From Candidatus Hodarchaeota archaeon (GTDB lineage: Archaea > Asgardarchaeota > Heimdallarchaeia > Hodarchaeales > Hodarchaeaceae), in assembly GCA_016840305.1 (NCBI GenBank), contig JAEOSP010000092.1, forward strand, positions 1-9,381: a stretch of 9,381 nt of DNA, written 5' to 3'. Position numbers and translations under genes: made by a program. The notes below the pieces were generated by a model. It was given only the letters and a program-made list of their open reading frames with translations, ran no database searches and was not told where the DNA came from. Shown piece by piece: positions 1-6,016 of the stretch (positions are counted from its first letter, which is position 1; each line of letters begins with the position of its first letter).

Positions 1-102
1 GACAATATTTGTACCATATTCTTGCATTAATTGTGTATGAAACTTACCTTGATTCCCAGTAATACCCTGAACAACTACTCGACTATTTTCACTTATGTGC
101 AT
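1..102 (-). CDS. sucD: Succinyl-CoA synthetase (ADP/GDP-forming) alpha subunit, N-terminal fragment
   Basis: This is the first 34 codons of the alpha subunit, cut off by the window edge. The alpha subunit binds CoA and carries the phospho-histidine of the enzyme that interconverts succinyl-CoA and succinate with nucleotide phosphorylation. The visible residues include [15 protein letters not shown], a close match to the CoA-binding Rossmann segment that begins SucD proteins (family pattern VQGITGxQGxFHT). The ATG at 100-102 lies 7 bases after the sucC stop. A GGGTGAT ribosome site overlaps that stop, so sucC and sucD should be co-translated. The active-site histidine and C-terminus lie outside the window. 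The call is based on the N-terminal motif plus its position after sucC. Confidence 0.93.
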   Translation of the reverse strand, partial: MHISENSRVVVQGITGNQGKFHTQLMQEYGTNIV

Positions 103-108
103 AATACT

Positions 109-115
109 ATCACCC
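109..115 (-). promoter_or_regulatory. Ribosome binding site of sucD inside the sucC stop region
   Basis: Read on the minus strand the bases are GGGTGAT, matching the archaeal anti-Shine-Dalgarno consensus GGTGAT. It sits 6 bases before the ATG at 102 and contains the TGA stop of sucC, so termination on sucC and initiation on sucD are coupled. Confidence 0.7.
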
Positions 116-1246
116 AATAACTCCTTTCAACTTCTCAACAGCATCCATCATATCCTTATAGGCGTCAATACCAGCATCATTTAATATTCTCACACCTTCT
201 GTTTCTTTTGTTCCTGTTAGTCGGATCACCATGGGAGGTGCATCAGGAAATTCTTTTAATGTATGTAAAATAGCATCAGCTACCACATCACACCTAGTAA
301 TGCCACCATAAATATTAATTAATACGGCTTTAGGTTTCATGGTAAAAATCAGTTTTAATGCTTCATAAACCCGATCTTTATCAGCTCCACCTCCAACATC
401 CAAGAAATTCATTCCAGCTAGCCCATGTTGTGCCAATACATCGAGTAAAGCCATAGTTAATCCAGCACCATTAGCCAGAATACCAATTTGACCATCTAAC
501 TCAACAAAAGAAAAACCAAACCGTTTTGCAGTCTTTTCCAGATCAGATAATTTCCTTTTTTGTAGTTCTTGAATTGTTTCTTGACGGAATACGGCATTGT
601 CATCAAGGATCATCTTTCCATCAACTGCAAATAATCCGTTGGGAGTTAACACAAGGGGATTAATTTCTACTAGTTGAGCTTCTTTTGTAGTGGTAATTTT
701 CCAAAGTTTTAGAAAAAGATCACTAGCAGAAGCTACAAGATCACCTGAGAATCCAAGTCTTTCAGCTACTTTCCTTGCAGAATCTTCACTCAGACCCTTT
801 GTAAGAGAAATAGTTTCTTTTATTATTGCTTCAGGTCTTGTTGCAGCGACTTCTTCTATGTCAATACCTCCTTCTGCACTAGCAATTAAAACAAATTGCC
901 TTCCAGAGGTATCTAATGCAATTGAACAGTAGTATTCATGTTTAATATCAGCTAAACTCTCTATTAGAATAGCTTCAACTTTATATAATCCCACTTTTCT
1001 CGTAAAGTAATCCTTGCATAATTCAATGGCTTCTTCACGAGATTGAACAATTTTAATCAGACCTGCTTTCTTTCGGCTGCCAATAGCTATCTGGGATTTG
1101 ACAATAGCAGGAAATTCAAACTGATTGAGCTTTGCTTCAACATCTTCTCCCCTGATAATGACCAATCGTTTAACAAGAGGGAGATTAAATTCTGCAAAGA
1201 CTTCTTTTGCTTCGTATTCTAGTAAGCGTATTTTGAACACCTTCAA
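110..1246 (-). CDS. sucC: Succinyl-CoA synthetase (ADP/GDP-forming) beta subunit
   Basis: This is the nucleotide- and substrate-binding beta subunit of succinyl-CoA synthetase, a cytoplasmic TCA-cycle enzyme working with SucD just downstream. At 378 residues it is of normal length (E. coli is about 388). An N-terminal ATP-grasp domain covers about residues 5-220 and shows [10 protein letters not shown] at the start, the [13 protein letters not shown] loop near 50-62, VEINPL at 193-198 and KMILDDNA at 211-218 (metal-binding E, D and N region). The C-terminal ligase domain shows [13 protein letters not shown] near 259-271, NFLDVGGGA at 280-288 and [10 protein letters not shown] at 311-320. The farthest start is TTG at 1246; GTG two codons later (1240) is equally plausible, and neither has a clear ribosome site. 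Whether it prefers ADP or GDP, or acts on other acyl-CoAs, cannot be read from the sequence. Confidence 0.95.
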   Translation of the reverse strand: MKVFKIRLLEYEAKEVFAEFNLPLVKRLVIIRGEDVEAKLNQFEFPAIVKSQIAIGSRKKAGLIKIVQSREEAIELCKDYFTRKVGLYKVEAILIESLADIKHEYYCSIALDTSGRQFVLIASAEGGIDIEEVAATRPEAIIKETISLTKGLSEDSARKVAERLGFSGDLVASASDLFLKLWKITTTKEAQLVEINPLVLTPNGLFAVDGKMILDDNAVFRQETIQELQKRKLSDLEKTAKRFGFSFVELDGQIGILANGAGLTMALLDVLAQHGLAGMNFLDVGGGADKDRVYEALKLIFTMKPKAVLINIYGGITRCDVVADAILHTLKEFPDAPPMVIRLTGTKETEGVRILNDAGIDAYKDMMDAVEKLKGVIG

Positions 1247-1270
1247 TAAAGATTTAGAGATATAAGAGTG

Positions 1271-1290
1271 TATAATAAAAAGAAAAAGGG
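1271..1290 (-). promoter_or_regulatory. T-rich stretch and TATA-like element between fumB and sucC
   Basis: On the minus strand the gap reads CCCTTTTTCTTTTTATTATA. The T tracts just after the fumB stop could act as an archaeal T-rich terminator. The TTATTATA end is TATA-like and lies 25-30 bases before the TTG/GTG starts of sucC, which would suit a leaderless sucC transcript. Both roles are inferred. Confidence 0.3.
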
Positions 1291-1297
1291 ATTGTAA

Positions 1298-1903
1298 TTA
1301 AAAAGTAATCCCTAAAAACTCACCTATTTGAGGTAACCTCTTCTGAGCTTCATCTGCAACATTTTGGAAGAGACTATCGCCAAATGTATCAATACCAACA
1401 ATCAAAGGCCCGAATTTTTCTACGTCTAACACCCAGAGACATTCAGGAGTTCCCAAATCCAACCAGTGAACTTCGGTTACTCGCTTGATCCCTTTGGCTG
1501 CTATGACTGCAGCACCGCCTACAAAAGCTGTATAGATCGCTTTGTATTCTTGCATAGCTTTTACGGTTCTAGCACCCATACCTCCTTTCCCAATGATAAC
1601 ATTTACACCAAATGTTTTTATGAATTCATCCTCAAAAATATCCATTCGTGTAGATGTTGTGGGGCCAGCTGCTACAATTTCCCATTGTTCACCAACTTTT
1701 CTTACAACAGGCCCGCAATGATAAACTGCTAAACCTTCAAAATCAATCGGCATTGATTCTCCTTTTTCAGCCATTTCTAAAGCACGTTCATGAGCTTCAT
1801 CTCGAGCTGTAAAGACAGTTCCTGTGATGTAGATTACATCTCCAATTCTAAGTTTTTGTACATCTTCTTTAGTAATAGGTGTTGTAAAGTGATATTCAGC
1901 CAT
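1298..1903 (-). CDS. fumB: Fumarate hydratase class I, beta (C-terminal) subunit
   Basis: This is the smaller subunit of a two-subunit, oxygen-sensitive [4Fe-4S] fumarase, which interconverts fumarate and (S)-malate with the alpha subunit encoded just upstream. The 201 residues are the normal size for a split class I beta subunit. Family motifs include TARD at 32-35 with H38, GPTTSTRM at 80-87, IIGKGGM at 103-109, LDLGTPE at 148-154 and FGPLIVGIDTFGDSLF near 164-179. An ATG at 1909 overlaps the fumA stop, but the ATG at 1903 is preferred because AAGGAGG lies 7 bases before it and only 1 base before the other. Split fumarases and L-tartrate dehydratases are related; the TCA-cycle neighbours favour fumarase. 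The symbol here means the beta subunit, not E. coli FumB. Confidence 0.93.
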   Translation of the reverse strand: MAEYHFTTPITKEDVQKLRIGDVIYITGTVFTARDEAHERALEMAEKGESMPIDFEGLAVYHCGPVVRKVGEQWEIVAAGPTTSTRMDIFEDEFIKTFGVNVIIGKGGMGARTVKAMQEYKAIYTAFVGGAAVIAAKGIKRVTEVHWLDLGTPECLWVLDVEKFGPLIVGIDTFGDSLFQNVADEAQKRLPQIGEFLGITF

Positions 1904-1905
1904 GA

Positions 1906-2799
1906 TCATTCCTCCTTATGTGTTAAAAATTCAACTCTCCCGTCTTGGTAAATCCTTGCAGTCGCTCTCCTTGCAGCCCAACACTGAATTGCTACACCTA
2001 CGGGTAAAGAGGCAGGATGTCGCATTGCATAATCAATTTTAACATCAAGAGCTGTGGAGTAATCTCCACCTAAACCCATAGAACCAATACCAGTCATATT
2101 AATTGCTTTTAAGAGGTCTTCCTCGAGTTTAGCGATTTCAGGTTCAGGATGTCTGCCTGCCTGCCCCAGTGAGCGCATCAATTGCTTCTTTCCTAATTTC
2201 AATGCGATATCTGCTCCACCTCCGATCCCTACACCTACTATTACTGGGGGACATGGTTGTCCACCTGCATTCAGAATCGTCTCAATTACGAATTTTTTAA
2301 TTCCATTAATTCCTTGTCCAGGTTTTAACATCCCCAATGCACACATGTTTTCTGATCCTCCACCCTTTGGAAATACAGTTATTTCTAAATAATCGGCACC
2401 AGGTACAAAATCATAATTAATAAATGGGATATGCCTACCAGTATTGTCACCACTATTTCCCCCGACTATTGGATTTACTGCATTAGGTCGTAAGGGTACT
2501 TCTTTTGTCGCACGGGCTGATGCTTTTCTTAAAATTTCTTCAATTCCAATTATCCTAGGAAGGTTTTCACCAATATTAACATAATATATATGTATTCCCG
2601 TATCCTGGCACATTGGCGTCAGTGTTTCTTCAGCAAGATTAAAATTATCAACGATTGTCTGTAATGCTGCTTTGCTTGCGGGACTTGTTTCATGTTCTAG
2701 CATCTTCTCTAGTGATTCAGACACGTCATCTGGCAATTTTGTTGCAGCAAATTTGTGCAATTTTACTGTTGTATCCTCTATTAATTTGTAAAAGCTCAT
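1906..2799 (-). CDS. fumA: Fumarate hydratase class I, alpha (N-terminal) subunit
   Basis: This is the iron-sulfur subunit of the two-part class I fumarase. Three cysteines expected to hold the [4Fe-4S] cluster are visible: C64 in PMCQDTG, C153 after the KGGGSEN signature, and C183 in GGQPCPP. Other family features are PNAVNPIVGGNSGDNTG near 105-121, GVGIGGGAD near 189-197 and GIGSMGLGGDYS near 237-248. The 297-residue length is typical. The ATG at 2799 was chosen; a GTG three codons earlier (2808) is also open. A GTGAG sequence 5 bases before the ATG can serve as a weak ribosome site. The gene ends 2 bases before the beta-subunit start, so the two subunits are made from one message. L-tartrate dehydratase is the main alternative, less likely beside sucCD. 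Confidence 0.93.
   Translation of the reverse strand: MSFYKLIEDTTVKLHKFAATKLPDDVSESLEKMLEHETSPASKAALQTIVDNFNLAEETLTPMCQDTGIHIYYVNIGENLPRIIGIEEILRKASARATKEVPLRPNAVNPIVGGNSGDNTGRHIPFINYDFVPGADYLEITVFPKGGGSENMCALGMLKPGQGINGIKKFVIETILNAGGQPCPPVIVGVGIGGGADIALKLGKKQLMRSLGQAGRHPEPEIAKLEEDLLKAINMTGIGSMGLGGDYSTALDVKIDYAMRHPASLPVGVAIQCWAARRATARIYQDGRVEFLTHKEE
1911..1917 (-). promoter_or_regulatory. Strong ribosome binding site of the fumarase beta gene
   Basis: AAGGAGG on the minus strand lies within the last codons of the alpha-subunit gene. Its 7-base spacing to the ATG at 1903 decides that start over the ATG at 1909. Confidence 0.75.
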
Positions 2800-2828
2800 C
2801 TTACTCACTTTATTAACGATTAAATTGG

Positions 2829-2876
2829 TTAGATCATATTAACTATTGAAAGATATCTTTTAAAACAAGAATTATT
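2829..2876 (-). promoter_or_regulatory. Possible promoter region of the fumarase genes
   Basis: Two TATA-like stretches read on the minus strand: TTTTAAAAGATA at 2864-2875 and TTAATATGATC at about 2833-2843. Either would put the transcript start a few to about 45 bases before the fumA ATG. The region is AT-rich throughout, so these are weak calls. Confidence 0.25.
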
Positions 2877-2910
2877 AAGAATGAATGTAAAATTTAAGTA
2901 TTATCAGCTC

Positions 2911-2926
2911 AAAAAATGATCATTTT
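2911..2926 (-). terminator. T6 run with perfect palindrome after the EFR1-like gene
   Basis: On the minus strand the sequence is AAAATGATCATTTTTT, 13 bases after the stop of the flavodoxin-ferredoxin gene. The T6 run is a plausible archaeal transcription stop. AAAATGATCATTTT (2913-2926) is a perfect 14-base palindrome and could instead be a protein-binding site; a near copy of half of it occurs at 3952-3967. Confidence 0.35.
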
Positions 2927-2938
2927 ATAATCTTCTTT

Positions 2939-3811
2939 CTAATCTATCTTCTTTTTTTTTACTTTGCCATTCCCTAAAATTACCTTTTCATAATCAAGAG
3001 ATTGATCTTTTGCAGCAGCATTTGTATTATATCTCATTAGATGTTTAAACATCCACCATTTTGAAGCGCCTAAAGTAATTGCCTCCGTTGGACAATACAT
3101 CACACAATAGCAACAGAGCTGACAATCACGACCCCAACTGAGTCCTTTCTTTTCATCTAGTTGAATATTTCTGTTTGGACAAGCCTCAATACATTTATTG
3201 CAGCTTGTGCATTTATCCATGTCAACAGAAAATGTACGCGAATAAACATTATTATTAAACCATCGATTTAAGATGAAACGCTCATAGCGATAGACTAAGC
3301 TAACATCCTTTTCATACGGTGATCTTATATATCCATTATCAAATTTTTCTGCAACCTCAATACCAAAATTTCTTGCTGCACTTAATTCATCGGAAATAGG
3401 ATGTCCTGCAGAAAATAAAAAATTATATTTTAGATATCCATAAGCATAATCTGCTCCTCGACAAGCAAAATAACCAATTTCTTCCCCATGCTTTTTCCTT
3501 AACATTTGGCGAATTTTATTACCAGTAGCACCTTTATATGTTCCGTATAGTACAAATACAAAGAATTTTTTCTTCGCTAGGTCTTTAAGATCCTTTATGT
3601 AATCAACTATTTTGTTTGGTGGCTGAAAGAAGTATGTGGGGGACCCTATCCCAATTATGTCAAAAGAAAGGCTATCAGGAATTTCTTCGTTGTCAAGCAT
3701 ATTTATCGAAGTGACTTCGAACTCATTTTCCTCTAATCCACCCTTAATTTGATTAGCTACCTGTGCAGTGGTTCCTCCTTGTGAATAAAAAACAATTAAT
3801 GCATTTGGCAT
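2939..3811 (-). CDS. EFR1-type flavodoxin / 2[4Fe-4S] ferredoxin fusion protein
   Basis: A probable cytoplasmic electron carrier of 290 residues. The N-terminal flavodoxin fold (about 1-155) shows an FMN-phosphate loop YSQGGTTAQVA at 9-19, GSPTYFFQPP near 57-66 and LYGTYKGATGN near 88-98. The C-terminal half carries two CxxCxxCxxxCP clusters, C201/204/207/211 and C230/233/236/240, as in bacterial-type ferredoxins with two 4Fe-4S centres. This order matches the EFR1 family ferredoxins common in anaerobes; their partners are mostly unknown. The tail is Lys-rich. An ATG at 3820 directly abuts the GGAGG site, so the ATG at 3811 (9-base spacing) is the better start. It lies 139 bases ahead of fumA on the same strand, with a T6 run between, so it is probably a separate transcript. 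No membrane segment is evident. Confidence 0.88.
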   Translation of the reverse strand: MPNALIVFYSQGGTTAQVANQIKGGLEENEFEVTSINMLDNEEIPDSLSFDIIGIGSPTYFFQPPNKIVDYIKDLKDLAKKKFFVFVLYGTYKGATGNKIRQMLRKKHGEEIGYFACRGADYAYGYLKYNFLFSAGHPISDELSAARNFGIEVAEKFDNGYIRSPYEKDVSLVYRYERFILNRWFNNNVYSRTFSVDMDKCTSCNKCIEACPNRNIQLDEKKGLSWGRDCQLCCYCVMYCPTEAITLGASKWWMFKHLMRYNTNAAAKDQSLDYEKVILGNGKVKKKKID

Positions 3812-3820
3812 AACTTTCAT

Positions 3821-3826
3821 CCTCCA
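3821..3826 (-). promoter_or_regulatory. Ribosome binding site of the EFR1-like gene
   Basis: TGGAGG on the minus strand ends 9 bases before the ATG at 3811 but directly touches the ATG at 3820, which favours the shorter protein. Confidence 0.65.
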
Positions 3827-3857
3827 TCATTTTGAATTTTTATTATAGGAACTTTCA

Positions 3858-3873
3858 ATCTAAATAAATTTTC
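3858..3873 (-). promoter_or_regulatory. TATA-like promoter of the EFR1-like gene
   Basis: On the minus strand, GAAAATTTATTTAGA has a purine-rich BRE-like lead and a TATA-like AATTTATTTA. It would start transcription near 3838, giving a leader of about 25 bases that includes the GGAGG site. Confidence 0.4.
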
Positions 3874-4137
3874 CACTGAATTTAATAAGAGGAGAAGATT
3901 TTTTTGAAGGAGAATATTGAACTGAAAAGAGATATTGAGCAGCCGCTAAGTATGATCATTTTGTAATTTTGCTTACTGCAATTATAATGGAAACCTATCG
4001 CATTCATTGTGAAAATTCGCCCGTTTTTACCTATATTATAAAAAGAGTCATTAAAAGCAAAATAAAATAAGAAATTTCTTCTATCCTTCCGCTAATTATA
4101 GCTATGGTAAGTTAAACAAAAAAGGAAATATCTAGGG

Positions 4138-4145
4138 TATATAAG
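4138..4145 (+). promoter_or_regulatory. TATA box of a possible small RNA or small gene
   Basis: TATATAAG preceded by AGGG is a near-ideal archaeal TATA box. It is about 230 bases upstream of the surface-protein start, too far to be its obvious promoter. It would begin a transcript near 4168-4172. Confidence 0.4.
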
Positions 4146-4167
4146 AAGAAACCTTGGTAAATAATTT

Positions 4168-4360
4168 TCATTATTTCCTCATGGAGTTTTGCTTATGCAA
4201 AAAGACTTCTGCATGAGGACGAATTCTAGGCTCTTTTTAGTAAACAAAATGCTAGTTAACGTAGGTGACCTTAAAAAGGATGGGCAACCTGAAAAGATAT
4301 AAAATTCATTCTTATAACGGGTGTATTAGTTTTTCCAAGAATTTTCATATCCCCTTTTTT
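4168..4360 (+). ncRNA. Candidate structured small RNA (unrecognised)
   Basis: A transcript from the TATA box at 4138 would run through an 8-base-pair stem, TCCTCATG (4176-4183) with CATGAGGA (4212-4219). This encloses a second hairpin, TTTTGC-TTAT-GCAAAA (4187-4202). A second nested structure pairs AGGT (4263-4266) with ACCT (4287-4290) around CCTT-AAA-AAGG (4269-4279). A T6 run at 4355-4360 could end it. No known RNA family was recognised, and I found no C/D-box pair. The extent is inferred from the TATA box and T run only. Confidence 0.2.
4291..4305 (+). promoter_or_regulatory. BRE/TATA promoter of the surface-protein gene
   Basis: GAAAAGATATAAAAT combines a purine-rich BRE-like lead with ATATAAAA. 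It predicts a transcript start near 4325-4330 and a leader of about 50 bases containing the AGGTGA ribosome site. Confidence 0.5.
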
Positions 4361-4363
4361 GCT

Positions 4364-4369
4364 AGGTGA
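4364..4369 (+). promoter_or_regulatory. Ribosome binding site that selects a TTG start
   Basis: AGGTGA overlaps the outermost GTG (4366), lies 8 bases before TTG at 4378 and 20 bases before ATG at 4390. The spacing makes TTG 4378 the most natural start. Confidence 0.55.
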
Positions 4370-4377
4370 ATCTTGAA

Positions 4378-5634
4378 TTGAAGATAAAAATGAGGCCATT
4401 ACATAATGTAATCACTATAATAGCAACGATCTGGATTTTCCTATTTCTCAGTCCTCCTATCAACGGGATGATAATTCAAGATGTACCTATTGGAGAGGAA
4501 TACGCATCTGGAACTATTACACAACCTGGTTTTGATTTTTCTTATGCGTGGATCAATACTAGCAACTCTTCCTTTCTTTCTATTACAATTTTCAATGAAG
4601 AAGATGGGGAAGCTCCATTTTTCCCTTTCTTTGGACAATATTTTAACAATGAAAATGACTCATTTTATATTGGCACATCAATAGTTGGATTTGAACTCTA
4701 TCAAGATAATAATGATAATAAGATCCTAGATTCGAAAGAAGAAATAGATTATTACATCTTAATTAATTGTTCTCAAGACTATATTCTTCCTCAAATTAAA
4801 AAATCCTTAACAGAAACAAGCGCGTTATATACTTGGAAAGTTGGTTATGTTGAAACAGATGGACACCTGTTCTCTTCTACACCTACTTATGGTTTAAAGG
4901 CAATTATTAAACATCTAAATTTGACATATGCATATAAAGTAACTAGTCAGTATTCAGAACTGAAATTATCAATCGAAATGGGAACTTGGGACGTATTTGA
5001 AGTTGGGTTTGATGGCAATAAAGAAATCAGAATACGAGATATACCCCTTGATGATTATAGCCTCTCTATACTGTTTGGTAATGTGGTAAGTTGTGAAACT
5101 CCATTTGAATTACTCTTAGTAAATGGAACTAATGGGATGTCTGATGCTATCATAAAGGCTAACAATAAAATGATTTTCCAATCCCTGTTTTATGACACAT
5201 ATGACCTTGGTTTAAATGGTTCTGCGTATTCAGCCGTTGTATCACCAGCTACGATAGAAACTCTTTTCAATGACCAAGTCGTAGGATGGAGTACACCTCA
5301 AAACCTTTATAATTGGTGGGGGTCATTTTTTCCGTCCATGAGTGATCTTCCAACCATTCCGCTATTAGGTATTGAAGAAGCCACTTTCATGTACCGGATT
5401 TGTTACCCTGCCTGGGGTGGAGAACCATTCAATCATGATCCCCGTTATCGTGCTCTCTATGAAAAATCTCCAATAATCTTCTCCACAGTTGAAACTTCTC
5501 CTTCTCCAACCTCAACAGAAGAAAAAACCAATACCCAGCTAGCTTCAACCTACCTAATCCAAGATGCATTGATCCTGATAATTATATTGTCCTTCCTGAA
5601 AAAGAAGAAGCTATTGTTCAAAAAACGGATTTAA
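4378..5634 (+). CDS. Secreted, C-terminally anchored surface protein with EF-hand-like loop
   Basis: No family was recognised. With the TTG start the protein is 418 residues. It opens with a short basic segment (KIKMRPLHN) and a hydrophobic stretch near 10-26, typical of a signal peptide ending around LSPPINGM. A long extracellular region follows with many N-glycosylation-type sequons (for example NTS, NSS, NLT, NGT, NGS). Residues 109-122 read YQDNNDNKILDSKE, spaced like an EF-hand calcium loop (D, N, N, D, E at loop positions 1, 3, 5, 9, 12). Near the C-terminus come a Ser/Thr/Pro-rich stalk (about 370-386), a hydrophobic helix (about 393-407) and a Lys/Arg-rich tail (KKKKLLFKKR). This layout suits a protein anchored in an archaeal membrane and facing outward. 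Alternative starts are GTG 4366 and ATG 4390. It stands alone, with its own promoter. Confidence 0.8.
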   Translation: MKIKMRPLHNVITIIATIWIFLFLSPPINGMIIQDVPIGEEYASGTITQPGFDFSYAWINTSNSSFLSITIFNEEDGEAPFFPFFGQYFNNENDSFYIGTSIVGFELYQDNNDNKILDSKEEIDYYILINCSQDYILPQIKKSLTETSALYTWKVGYVETDGHLFSSTPTYGLKAIIKHLNLTYAYKVTSQYSELKLSIEMGTWDVFEVGFDGNKEIRIRDIPLDDYSLSILFGNVVSCETPFELLLVNGTNGMSDAIIKANNKMIFQSLFYDTYDLGLNGSAYSAVVSPATIETLFNDQVVGWSTPQNLYNWWGSFFPSMSDLPTIPLLGIEEATFMYRICYPAWGGEPFNHDPRYRALYEKSPIIFSTVETSPSPTSTEEKTNTQLASTYLIQDALILIIILSFLKKKKLLFKKRI

Positions 5635-5767
5635 AACCGCGGTTAATGATAGAAACTCTACAGGAAAAGAACATTACCTTCAGCTTTGCTGGTGATAGAT
5701 TCTCTACGCTCCAGTAACCGAAGAAGCTCCTATCCATCCTCGTTGAATATTACCATAATCGATAAAT

Positions 5768-5815
5768 CTATTTCCAAGCTTTCTTGATCTTATTCGTAAT
5801 TTAAGCTGGAAATAG
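5768..5815. repeat. Inverted repeat, 13-base arms with one bulged base
   Basis: CTATTTCC-A-AGCTT (5768-5781) is complementary to AAGCTGGAAATAG (5803-5815), with one unpaired A at 5776 and a 21-base loop. Its place between convergent genes suits a shared transcription stop or RNA 3'-end structure. It could also be a degraded mobile-element remnant. Confidence 0.5.
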
Positions 5816-5857
5816 CCTCTTTCAGAAAGAAATAATAAAACAAGACACTAAATGAAA

Positions 5858-5880
5858 TATGAAAGATTTCTTCTTTCATA
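5858..5880. terminator. Perfect 9-base-pair hairpin between convergent genes
   Basis: TATGAAAGA (5858-5866) and TCTTTCATA (5872-5880) form a perfect stem around a five-base loop. T-rich sequence follows it on both strands, so it could mark the transcript end of either converging gene. It lies about 136 bases beyond the flavodoxin stop and 223 beyond the surface-protein stop. Confidence 0.4.
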
Positions 5881-6016
5881 GCTAACCCTCGTTTAATTCT
5901 TTTGTTCTTTAACCTCAGGTAACCCTATATTGACTCACACTCCTATGGGTCTTGTTAAATATCGGATCTTGAGAGTTTAATTGATTTTATTAACCTTTTG
6001 CCTCTATTAAAGCAAG

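Larger units (their letters stand above)
3827..4377. other. Divergent intergenic region without a clear gene
   Basis: About 550 bases between the minus-strand EFR1-like gene and the plus-strand surface-protein gene. It holds promoters for both, a third TATA box at 4138-4145, nested inverted repeats at 4176-4219 and 4263-4290, and a T6 run at 4355-4360. Only tiny open frames occur: a 27-codon frame at 3987-4070 and a 35-codon frame at 4195-4302. Neither has a good ribosome site or recognisable product. Confidence 0.6.
5635..6016. other. Convergent intergenic region with two inverted repeats
   Basis: 382 bases between the 3' ends of two converging genes. It contains a 10-base palindrome AACCGCGGTT (5635-5644) right after the upstream stop, and the inverted repeats at 5768-5815 and 5858-5880. 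Small open frames exist (for example 23 codons from 5646) but none has a credible ribosome site or recognisable product. Confidence 0.6.

Noticed and set aside
690..932. 80-codon plus-strand frame opposite sucC
   Set aside because: Antisense shadow of the well-supported sucC gene with no ribosome site and no recognisable protein.
1466..1732. 88-codon plus-strand frame opposite fumB
   Set aside because: Antisense to a confident fumarase subunit; its composition is the mirror of that gene.
3987..4070. 27-codon plus-strand frame
   Set aside because: No ribosome site or promoter at the right distance and no recognisable product; length expected by chance in AT-rich DNA.
4205..4230. Resemblance of CTGCATGAGGACGAA to a hammerhead ribozyme core
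   Set aside because: The conserved CTGATGA core is broken by an extra C, and the closing stems and cleavage-site strand are not present in the right order.
4481..4684. Frames on both strands within the surface-protein gene (4441-4684)
   Set aside because: Overlap a gene with coherent signal peptide, ectodomain and anchor; no independent start signals.
5635..5644. AACCGCGGTT palindrome after the surface-protein stop
   Set aside because: GC-rich for its surroundings, but only 10 bases with no spacer or second copy seen; not enough to call an operator.
5618..5737. 39-codon minus-strand frame overlapping the 3' end of the surface-protein gene
   Set aside because: The GAGG directly touches the ATG, the frame overlaps a supported gene, and I could not tie the peptide to any family.
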